A DNA stretch of 64,000 bases from Tetraselmis striata (Eukaryota; Chlorophyta; Chlorodendrophyceae; Chlorodendrales; Chlorodendraceae), in contig VCJN01002141.1 in the NCBI GenBank assembly GCA_006384855.1, forward strand, positions 1 through 64,000, read 5' to 3'. Of the stretch, positions 1 through 10,099 are shown one piece after another. Numbering within the stretch: position 1 is the stretch's first letter; each line of letters begins with the position of its first letter. The translations under genes and the position numbers were made by a program. The notes beneath the pieces were generated by a model, which did not search any database, had not been told where the DNA came from, and worked only from the letters and a program-made list of their open reading frames with translations.

Positions 1-1340
1 TCACCAAAATAAAAGGCAATCAGAAAGGTCCTCTTACAGCGCTGCGGGGTGGAAGCAGTAACATGAGAAGACGCAGAGTGGGCACGAGCACACGCATCAG
101 ACTTGGCCATCTGCACACCGCCGGCAGAGAGAATGCCGCCCAGGGTACCATGCACGCAAGCCGAGACCCGCTGCAACAGCCCCCCGCCGTGGTGCGGACA
201 GGTGACGGCGAAACTCAGCACGTTGGCTGGCGACAAAGTTTCGAAGTGCCTGAACGGATTGACCACGAAGAAAGCAAGAGGTCGGGGCGGAAGGACCGCC
301 AGGGAAGTTGCGCACAGCCAACAGCACCGCGAAGATGTAGACCACCGTCAAAGCGGACTTCCCGAGACCTCACGGCCGCGGTCCTCAACCACAAAAGGGT
401 AGTACCGGTGAACACCCTGCACTGGGGCGGAAGACGCCCGGTCCGCTGCCAACTTAGCATGCTCCGCCTCGGTCGCCGCGATTCCCGGGTGCACCAACGG
501 GGGTCGTTGCTCCAAGTGGGGGTCGTGGAGGACACACACGCGAAGTCGATCATGTAATCGCACGCCGCCCCCCCCACCCCGCCCGCGTCAGGTCCGACGG
601 CCGCGAGCGGTCCGCTGGGCGCAGCCCACTCGTCTCAAGGGTCAAGTCGCCGGCTCCCGAGCGGTCCCGGTCAAGCACCTCCCCCGCATCAATTGCCAAA
701 GATGCCCACGGATTCTTCAAAGCGGTATGCATGCGTGCTTGTAGTTCGCTACGGGGCATATGGGTAGATGATCCACGATGAAATCCGTAGCGCTCCGGTT
801 CGAGCCATCCGTAGAGCGAAGCCATAAGGGATCAATACCACACGTTGGGCCGGGCAAGTGACAAGCGCGGAACCTCGGCGCGGGCAAAGGCCCAGTACCG
901 CGCAGCGGCGCCGAATAAGCAACATGGGGAATCTTGCAGGCGGACTCGTGATCCGACTGGAAAAGAGATAGGGAGCCCGGCCCGCACGGCGCCGTACACG
1001 CGCAGGGTATCAAGTCGCGAGGCCGCTGCACCAGTAGTACGTTGGAAGCTGAGTGAGATCGAGGGCCACGAAGTCACGCAAGCGAATCGCACGGCTGAGG
1101 TGGCGTTGGACAACCATGGTCGTGGGTTGATCATCGGAGGTCGCACCCGAACCCGTACCCGAGGGCGGAGCAGTAGCCTTAAGCTGACTTGGGCTGGATT
1201 AGTACTGGATTCAGGAATGATCTGGGAATCCCCAGTGACGTAGTGTTTCCTTTTCCGCAGTCGATGTAGAGGACCTTTCTGATTGCCTTTTATTTTGGTG
1301 ATTTCCGATATCGCCTTCTGCTGCTAGCTCATGTAATTTA
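1..1340. mobile_element. DNA element with terminal inverted repeats, left end cut by window edge
   Basis: The first ~47 bases (tcaccaaaataaaaggcaat and on through ctgcgg) recur as an inverted copy at about 1256-1302. The inverted copy continues outward to about 1338 (gcagaaggcgatatcgg, then agctcatgtaatt). That outer part is also seen, in the opposite orientation, at 61350-61390, which shows that the left end lies upstream of this window. The element is therefore about 1.4 kb with terminal inverted repeats of roughly 85 bp. The interior has no long open frame and no recognisable transposase, so it looks non-autonomous. Target-site duplications cannot be judged because the left end is missing. 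The superfamily is unknown. Confidence 0.7.
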
Positions 1341-2453
1341 GTAGAACCTGGCAACCGGTACTTGTATGCCGTAACGCGAGGAGGATGCTGCATACGCGAG
1401 CGTGTACGCGTGCGTACGCGAGTACGTGTCTTGTAGTACCCGGAGTCGAGCAGTACTCGTCGCACGTGCGGTATGGACGAACGATGATGACGACCGTTAC
1501 CAGTACCCGTAGTTGTCGCGCTGCTACCTGTACCCGTACTCGTTACTGGGTAGCGACCACGGTACGGGTTACTCGACATGTAGGGTACATATACCGTACT
1601 GAAAGTTATTTATCCCGCGCCCGGTTACGCACATTGGTATGATACGGGTATCCGAGGTGGGGGTTGCCTGCTATGGTCCATACTGAATCCAAAGCAGCTA
1701 TTGATCAGCGACTGCCCCCCAATTTTTACACCTGGAGCATAGCGACTAGATAGTCGCTACGAGCCGCGATGGCGGCGCCGGGGCGGTAGCATGTGGCGAC
1801 TCAGCATGCGACATAGTCGATACTCGGGATCATTATTTAGAAAATGGGTATGTTCTAATAAAATTCTGTTAGTTGTTCTATATATTACAAAATAGCTCGG
1901 AATAATATAAACGGCGGTAATAATATAAACGCGACTAACATAAACGGGAAGGAAAACATTTATGCTGCATCCAGCAAATGAATTAATACATTAACGCGAC
2001 GATTCTCGTGCGCGCGCATCGTCGCGGCGCGGCGCGCGGGCGGGGCCGGGCGCATGCTGCTAATCAACAACTGCTATCCGCAGCGCCATCGTCGCCGTTG
2101 AGCCACTACCCTGAGCATACCGTTAGCGGCAAACAGCCGAGGCGAGACCGCGAGCACAACCACGTGATATAGATCCCGCCCCGCTCATACCTTCCACCCC
2201 CTGCACAATTGCACCCTCTATTGCAAAATATATCCGCCCCAGCCCGACAGCCCTGCCGCCGTTCGCCGACTGCGCTGCGACCGCGTCCGCGTCCCGCCCG
2301 CCGACTACGCGGCGCGCTGCGTGTCGACGTCGACGAAGGACCAAGTGCTGGAACCACGCTAGTCTGGGCCACATCGCTGGCGCTGCCTGAGAATCTAGGC
2401 CCCTTCCCTCGGAAACGTCGGGACTGGCGCGGCATCTCGGTGAGTGGGGCGGT
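1341..2453. other. 5' flank of the GT29 gene
   Basis: No gene is visible here. Positions 1380-1620 are rich in short CGTAC/GTACG words. Positions 1830-1990 are AT-rich, with a repeated aataatataaacg motif (about 1901-1935), and could hold the promoter of the downstream gene. No TATA box or other site can be assigned with confidence. Confidence 0.4.
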
Positions 2454-5400
2454 ATGAGCGCGGACCGCGAGCAGGCGGGCGGCCGCCGCAGCGGGACGGT
2501 GATCACGCTCGTCATCGGCTTCCTGGTGCGTTTTGGCTGCCGTCCTCGACGGGCACCGCGCCTGCTGTCTCCGTCCCGGAGCCTTACTCGCAATAGAAAT
2601 CTTCGTCGGCGCGCCTGACACTCGGGCACCCGCTTCCTTGAACTCGGACATTTCGTAGCTTGCCGTGCGTTGGAGGCAGGACGCGCAGAGGACGCGGGCA
2701 ATACTCTTAATTGCCATGACTGCATATGGGCAAGATGGGTAATGTTTTCTGTTCTTATCATCTAAGGAATATCCATTTTAATCTTGGACCGACCTCTTGC
2801 TATCCACATCCGGCCATCCTGACGATGTTTTGCTCGACATGCTGCGTTCCTGGGATAATGTATGCCTATATATCACGCAGCCCATATATGTAAACATTTA
2901 CATGTATATCCATATCAGGTCCATACATGCATGCATCCATACATACATACATCCATACCACTTGAGCATCCCTTTCAGCTCTGTCAACGTCAGTGCTCTT
3001 AGGTTTGGACCCTCTCTATAAGCGACCAACCTAGCCATCGTGATACAGCCATAGGATTTTGATTCCGCTTCCCCTCCGGGAGTTTATGACCCCCGGTGAC
3101 GCCGGCAGGTCGGCCTCCTCTTCGACGAGGCGTTCCTGCGCAGCGGCTATCACCCCGTCGCGCTGGCGGTCGACCCAACGCTGTTGAAGAGCGCAGTGGC
3201 CAACGACCCCGAGCTGGAGGTGCACCCCCGCCCTATTCGTCCACCCCCTCGCCCTGTGCCGGGGTGCGCTGCTCCGCTGCTTCCCGCAGCCGCTGAGCCC
3301 CGCATGCCCCTCCCTTCCCACTCGCAAAGGCGGTGCTCCGACTCGATGAGCTGCAGGAGGAGAGCGCCGCGCAGCAGAAGGCGCTTACGGAAGCTCGCCG
3401 CCAGTTTGAGATGCTGGAGAGCCGGTGAGCGCGAGACTGTGGCGGCTGGTCAGCTGGCCACAGTGCTGCATGTGTGCCCCGTGTGTGGGTGTGGGTGCAT
3501 GCCGGGGGGGAAGGGGGCGGGGGTCATGATGTGCTGCTCCTGGGTGTATGCCGATGGCAGCGCTTGGGGCATTGAGCGGCCCCATTCCCATCTGCGCATC
3601 CCGGGCATCCCACAGGTACCACAACCTGGAGCAGGACTTTCACGCTGCCATCAACATGGAGCGCCCAGAGACAGCAGACGCCCCCAGGCTGCCGCTCACG
3701 GTTGGCCCTCCCCCCTTCTGCTGGGGGCCAGCACTGGCGGCAGCGCATAGCGCCCTTATAGGCCTGCTCCCCGCCTCAGTCATGTGCACCCGCCGCTCGC
3801 TGACTTGGCGCCGCTCCGCCATTGCCCCCGCAGCCCGACTGCATCCTGGCCGTGCGCGCGGCGCGGCAGCGCGCCTGCCCGTGCGACGCGACGCTCTGCC
3901 CGGTGCTGTACAAGGGCGAGACGTGCGAGGAGCCGGAGGAGGACCTTCCGGAGTGCCTGACCCCGTTTGAGGTGCCGTACCAGCCCCCGGATGGCGAGGA
4001 CTTCCACATGTGGACGCTCAACCGCGAGACGATCACCAACAAGAACATGCACCTGCTCAACCTCGGCAAGTACGACGACAAGGAGGACGTGGTGGTGCAG
4101 CTTACCAGCGAGGTGAGTGGCCCGGCAGCCGGTGCCTGGTGATGTGCATCACCCAGCCGGGCGCTCCCTCTGCGCTCAGATGCCCCCCCCCCCCCCCCCC
4201 CCCCCATCTTCCTCCCCCCTGAGCAGGTGATGCAGCAGCTCCCGGCAAAGGAGGTGTTCAACCCAAAGACGTACAGGAGCTGCGCCATCGTCGGCTCGAG
4301 CGACAACCTGCTGCGCCAGTTCCTCGGCGACGAGATCAACGACCACGACCTCGTGGTGCGCTTCAACGGCGCAACCACCAAGGTGAGCGCTGCACAGAGC
4401 CACCGGGTGCCAGCGGGTGTGCAGATGATGATGCAGCCGCGCGGTGTGTGTGCTCCTGGGAGGGAGGGGGGCGACAGCAATGGGAGCCCATGTCCTCCGA
4501 CATACCCCCAGAATCACGTTCACCGTGTGCCACCGCAAGGGCGGTTCTCTCACCGGAGTCATGCACCTGCCGCTTCCCCCTTGTGTGGACAGGGGTTTGA
4601 GAAGCACGTTGGCCGCGTCACAAACGTCCGCTTTGTGACCAACCCCTGGCTCGGCTTCCGGGTGCGCCCCGCCCCTCCACCCGCACTTGCCCCGCCTGCC
4701 CGCGCGACTCGATGCTGCCCGTAGCAGCTGCGCAACCTTGCGGCCTGAGCCATGCATGCGTGCGTGCGGCGCCGCTGTGCAGGAGTACCCCCAGGAGACG
4801 GTCGTCTACCTGGACCCCAACAGCGGCGACCCGCTGTACGGCTGTGACCGCGTGACGGAGTGCACCAACGCGACCTCCACCGTCACCAAGTTTGTCGAAG
4901 AGCTGAAGCTGTTCCGCCAGCTGCGGGTCGCCCAGCTGCACCCCAAGGTCCCCCCCCCCCCCCCCCCCCCTTCTCCCCCCACCCGGGTTTGCTATTTTGG
5001 GCAATTCAACAACTTGCACACGCATGAAAACGCAACACCCACCCACACACATTGCTCCTGTCATGAGAATATTTGTCAGTCATTTACATGTACGTAAGTA
5101 TACTTCTACAATGGAGGCTCATTTTCGCCGCCAGTGTACCTTTATTCTTCAATCCGCCCAGCCCCTCTCATTCAGTGGCCAGCGTGTGAGCGGGACGGGC
5201 TGACAGGTGCAGCCATTTGCTGGCAGGTGGCGCGCTGGATGTCCACCCCGTACCGTGACGGCGCGCAGTGGTACAAGCCCTCCTCCGGTTTCCAGGTGGC
5301 CATGCTGCTGTCGCATGTCTGCGAGACCATCGACCTGTATGGCTTTGCCGGCATGGAGCCCCGGAAGTACTTTGATCACGAGTCGATCCAGGTGCCCTCC

Positions 5401-6416
5401 CCTCCTCTCCTTCCCACCCAATGCAACCTCATTGTCCCTCTACTTCACGTATGCCACACCTTATGACAATGACGTCACAGAGTAGCCTCCACTGCCTGTC
5501 TGTCCGCTTTGTGCAGTCGGTTTTCAGCGCGTTGGGCGCGCCTCTGGTGCTCGTGTATGGCGGTTGTACATGACGTGGCGGGGCGCCCGCCCAGGGTCTT
5601 ACCCGCGGCTGCTTTTCCACAGGAGAAATTCCTCGGTGCAGTGGGGAAGTGGGCGCAGGAGGTGAAGGACGGCGTGCCGGTCTCGTACCCCTTTGCATCC
5701 GAGCACTTCCGCCACCGGTGCGCGCACATCCTAAGGCGGTGCTGGCTGCGCCGTTCATCCGTCTCCGCAGGCTGGTTGTTTTGTCGCACGAGGCACTCAA
5801 GGAAGGGCTTGTGTCTGTGCACCCCTCCCCCCCCTTCCTCTCCGCGCGTCCCCCCAGGAGTCTGCTGTCAGGTGCGGCGGAAGGTCTCGAGGAGGCAGTG
5901 GGTAACCCGCTGCGCAAGCTGCTCGGCAAGGGAGGCAGGAAGCGCGCGCCGGCAGCCGCCCCGCCGCCCGTCGTCATCAATGTGGAGGAGGTGCCCAACT
6001 ATGCGTGGGAGCGGCAATGCCAGGAGGACATGGTGCTCAAGGGTACGGCGCCGCGTCTGACGGATTGTTGCTCCTCATACATTTCCGCTCTCGCAATCGA
6101 CCTCTATTCCAAAAACGCATGTAGCGTGTCGCTACAACAGCACCAAGTCCTTGGCACTTGCAGTCAATCAAGGAAGGTACAGGGTGTGAGAGTTGCTTTG
6201 CACTTGCAGGCGTTCAGCTCTGGCCCAAATACGAACGCTTCTTTTCTGCAGCGTTGACGATTGGCGCGTGCTTGGCCCTCTCTTGCAGGACTGATCACTG
6301 TCCACGGCGTGCATGTGGAGCTGCTGCCGCAAGCAATGGGCAAGCAGCAGCCGGTCGCCCAGGAGGTGCTGGACCTCAAGGCGCCGGCAGGCCACAAGAA
6401 GGGGAAGCGGGGATGA
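2454..6416 (+). CDS. Sialyltransferase-like glycosyltransferase, family GT29 (12 exons)
   Basis: Exons: 2454-2525, 3109-3219, 3330-3424, 3616-3700, 3834-4112, 4227-4382, 4593-4661, 4783-4947, 5227-5391, 5623-5717, 5858-6042, 6289-6416. Every junction is in phase and the product is about 534 residues. It begins with a short basic tail and a hydrophobic signal anchor (TVITLVIGFLVGLLF, about residues 15-29), giving type II Golgi topology. A coiled-coil-like stem follows (about 62-95). The sialyl motif L region is at about 230-266 (CAIVGSSDNLL, then DHDLVVRFNGATTK) and motif S at about 362-386 (PSSGFQVAMLL, then ETIDLYGFAG). A YFDHE cluster at about 392-396 sits where the family's last catalytic motifs lie. 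A basic Lys/Gly/Ala tail ends the protein. GT29 enzymes transfer sialic acid or related 2-keto sugars from CMP-sugars; the plant and algal members' substrates are mostly unproven, so the real donor and acceptor here are unknown. Several introns carry C homopolymers. The first ATG was chosen because its exon joins the next in phase and completes the membrane anchor. Confidence 0.88.
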
Positions 6417-6639
6417 GCATCGACCAATCACCTGCGGCGACAATCGCTTGCTTGCCCTGGGAAAGCGCAAGGGCTTGCGCATGTGCGCATTGGCGTGGCG
6501 AGTTGACATAGTATAAGACTGTACCGTGCTGCGGTCCGGTGTATGTGATCACTGATAATAAGGTGCTCCCAAAATTACAAGGTACTCCAGAAAGGCCGGC
6601 GGGTAGTAACCAGCCACTCAGCGGCGCTGCAGGTACGGG

Positions 6640-8990
6640 TGCATGATGGCTAGTCATGGCGTGTGGGCCTGAGCGGAGCAGCGTGCAGAGCTGGCAATGC
6701 CGTAACATGCCGTGGCATGCCGTGACATAGCGCAAGGCGTCGGTGATGCTTTTATAGCTGCCGGGCACTCAGGAGACTTGGTGCTCCGAAACCAAAGATG
6801 AACCTCCCCGAGGCATTGCGGCAGAAGCCGGGGGCAGCCAGCGGCGCCGACCAACCACTGCCTGGCGGTTTGCTGCTCCATATAATCCCCACATACATTC
6901 GTGGCGCATTGTCATGGACATTGTAGACCAGGGAGCATGTCTCAAGGCTTGGAGACGTCGGCGACGTTTTCATATATACCCGGCACATGGCAGACTTTGC
7001 GCTCCGAAACCAGACAAGAAACCCAAAAACTCCAATAACTCGACAATGCGCGGCGTCGCGATAACCGAGCCGCCGTCAGGGCCACCTAGCGGCGCTGCAT
7101 GCAGTATGCGTGGCCATGAGTGTTGCAGATAAGGTAGTATGTCGCGACGTTGCGTTACGTAGTTACAGCTGGCAGGCACCCAAGACACGTGTTGGCGCTT
7201 CGACAGACGCCGATGACATCAATTGCAGTGATGATGTCAGGTCATCGCCCGGCTTTGCGGGGACCGGGCGACGCCAACCCAGTAGAGTCGCCGCAGATAT
7301 TCCTCACATAGGTTCGTGGCGCATATGCATGAGCATTGCCGATCTGGTAGCACGTCGTTATGTTACTACGCGTCGGCGCCGTTCTCGTAGCGGCCGGGCA
7401 CCGAGAGGAGACCTAGCGCTCCGAAACCAGACCCGAGTTCCCCCTCGGCAATGCGGGGTGCGAGGTGCTGCTGGCTGTTCATCGGGGCCGGCCAGCCACA
7501 CTGTGGTACTGCAGCTACGGCAAGTCGTGGGGCATAGCAGATGTTGCAGAGCAGGCGGCACATCGCCACCGTGCGACGCGTCGGCGACATCTCGGCAGCT
7601 CCTTGGGAGAGTGGGGCTCCGAAACCAGAGCCACTTGGTGCGGCAACGCGGCGAAATCGGCGCGAGGCATATATCGCGGCCGGACGGCACCCGTACCGCC
7701 GCACACGCCAGCGTTGCTGAGGTACGGGTCGTTTTCCTCATGGCGAATGGGAATGAGCATCGCACATACTGTACCGTGCCTTGTCGCCATGTTGCGATGC
7801 GCCTCTGCGATGTTTTGATGTTTTCGCAGGTGACAGCGGACACTCGGGAACGACACAGCGAATTCAGAGAAACTCCTCACGAGATGTGGCAACGCGTAGA
7901 GGTGCCGCTGAGGCGCAATGAGCGGCGCGGAACAGACACCTAACAGCACTGCAGGCTGTACCCCACACGCCTATTTGGTGCGCATGTGGATGTGTGTTGC
8001 TGGTAGCGTAGGTGTCGTAACGTTGCGATGGGTCGGCGGCCTTTTGCTTCGCACCCGGGAGACGACTTAGCGCGCTAAAATAGGATGAATCCCGGGGGGG
8101 GGCATCTCGGTGCCCGCGAGGTGTCGCTGGGTGGGCAGTCGACGATACTTCGTCGGCAATCCTCCCGGACGCTCATCGCGTAGTCATGTGAGCCTCACAC
8201 ACGAGTGTTGCGTTGCGATATCGTGCCACTGCAATCTGTCGGAGTTATTTATTGTGCTGGTTGCTGTCCGGCGTTCGGACGGCGGGCAAGGAGCCTCGCT
8301 GTATCGAAACCAGAGTTGAAGTTCCGCTGCTTGGCATCGGCGCATCGCGGCGCGCGCGAGGTGTGCCACCGGGCGGGCCGAGGATAACGCCGACCAACTA
8401 CTGAGCAGGGCTGCGTCGATAATTTTACCAGATGCTCAGCATATTTCACGGGCATCATGGAACACGAGGCGCGGCGTGACGCTGCACTGTTTCGTCGGCG
8501 TTGATATGGGGTGAGACGGCGGGCCAGAAGCCTCGCCGCTCCGAAACCATACTTTACAACCCCAGGCGTCGCGTACTCGCGCGGAGTGTGAGATACTGCC
8601 AGCAGTCGACCGGTGCCGGCCAGCTACCCAGTGACGGTGCATATAAAGCTACTTTGTGACGTATGGGGGATATTTTAGAGCAGGCGGCACATGCGACCGT
8701 GCGAGGCGTCGGCGACGTCGTGGCAGCTATCGAGTACTCGGGAGAGTGGGGGCTCCGAAAACAACAGCAATTCCGCGCGGCGCGGCCGCGGCGTGTGCGT
8801 TGCCGCCGCGGGGGTGGACGGCACTACCAGCCAGCCATCCAGCGGTCCCATAGGCACTCGGATGCTCATTACGCATGGGCACAGACGATGTTGCTGAGCA
8901 GATGTACGTCATAGTATTGCGAGAATGCGAGGCGACGTGTCCCGGATATACTCGGGAGGAGAATCGGAGCTGCAAATGCAGAGCAGGAAC
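6640..8990. repeat. Diverged tandem satellite, about 220-bp unit
   Basis: A block built around gctccgaaaccag recurs at about 6782, 6999, 7418, 7615, 8301, 8529 and 8752, with degenerate versions near 7845 and 8072. The spacing is close to 200-230 bp or double that. Each unit also carries a GGCGACGTC-like block and an ACTCGGGAG-like block upstream of the core. The open frames here differ from unit to unit, so the array is not a gene. It begins just after the 3' end of the GT29 gene. Confidence 0.7.
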
Positions 8991-8999
8991 TCAGTGTGG

Positions 9000-9607
9000 C
9001 GTCGCGGCACACGGCGGGGCGTGAGCGGGCGGCCGACGCCATGCAGCTCGCCAGCACTCATCAGCCGGCGTGGCTGTACGTGCGGGTGTTTCGCTTCTCA
9101 TTCGCTGGTTGACGATGATTCAAAGAAGGGCGGGCAGTGCAACAGATTGAATAATGCTAAATTCATAACATGCAATATAATGTTTTGTATTATTTTATTA
9201 CTATATACAATGATGGGCCAGCTGCAACGGTTCCATACTGGCTGCATTCTCATACATAATAAAGGACTGTGGTCCTACTTGCAGACAGGTTATTCCAAGT
9301 CCGCAGGCACATGGCGAGTACCCAAAACGCCACAGTCATCAACATATTGCAAATATACATACCAGCATGGGTTGATTGCAATCAGGCGGAGAGGTTTTGA
9401 GACGATAAGCGCTGACTTGCCAGTTGATAAGTAAGTAAGACAGCCACACCTCATGACCTCAATAGCCGTGTGTCGTACCTTATAACAATACCTTTGCTAT
9501 TTGACGTATAATTCAAACAGCAGTACACCCATCAGATGTGCGGGTGTTGACGCGGTGTTAGTACTACCTGCAAATCCTAGCCGCCCTACCTGCCGGGAGG
9601 TCAAATC
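9000..9607. other. Intergenic, no gene seen
   Basis: The satellite ends near 9000. The stretch 9140-9500 is AT-richer than its surroundings and contains no splice-linked or family-matching open frame. Confidence 0.4.
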
Positions 9608-9729
9608 TAAACGAAACGAAACGAAACGAAACGAAACGAAACGAAACGAAACGAAACGAAACGAAACGAAACGAAACGAAACGAAACGAAACGAAACGAA
9701 ACGAAACGAAACGAAACGAAACGAAACGA
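9608..9729 (+). repeat. (CGAAA)n microsatellite
   Basis: About 24 uninterrupted copies of the pentamer acgaa/cgaaa. Because the unit is 5 bp, the whole run reads as open frame on both strands (KRNET repeats or their complement), which is an artefact and not a protein. Confidence 0.97.
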
Positions 9730-10099
9730 TTAAGTACTAAAACTACAGCGTAAAATGTTGTGTAGTTTGCATGCAAGCTCAATTATAAGGGTTCTTATAT
9801 GCCTGTTGACACCAGTGCTTTGAGCGCGCTGTGAACAAGTACTTTAAGGTAGTGGCACCCCCTTAGCTATATTTGACGGGTTTGCGCTTGGTCATCGATT
9901 TAGTTCCGTCTAGTTTGATAAAAAGACTGATGACTGAGGGCGTCAACTAGGAGCTGAATGCTCCTCCCCAGAGCCCACCCCAATGAGTCATCTCCACAGA
10001 GATTTCCTTCTAACATGAAAGCGTAGACAATTCAGCTGGTGTCCCCTCCGTTATCAACTGGACTCCTGTCAGCTCGCCTTCCAGGCCTCGGGCTCTAAT
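9730..10099. other. 3' flank of an unrecognised gene, with a dispersed repeat fragment
   Basis: Bases 9765-9810 (gcatgcaagctcaattataa, then gggttcttatat) resemble the foldback-type repeat found at 35673-35817 and 37680-37765. The rest shows nothing I can assign. Confidence 0.4.

Noticed and set aside
9501..9782. Open frames of KRNET or RFVSF repeats on both strands
   Set aside because: They are produced by the CGAAA microsatellite, which is open in every frame.
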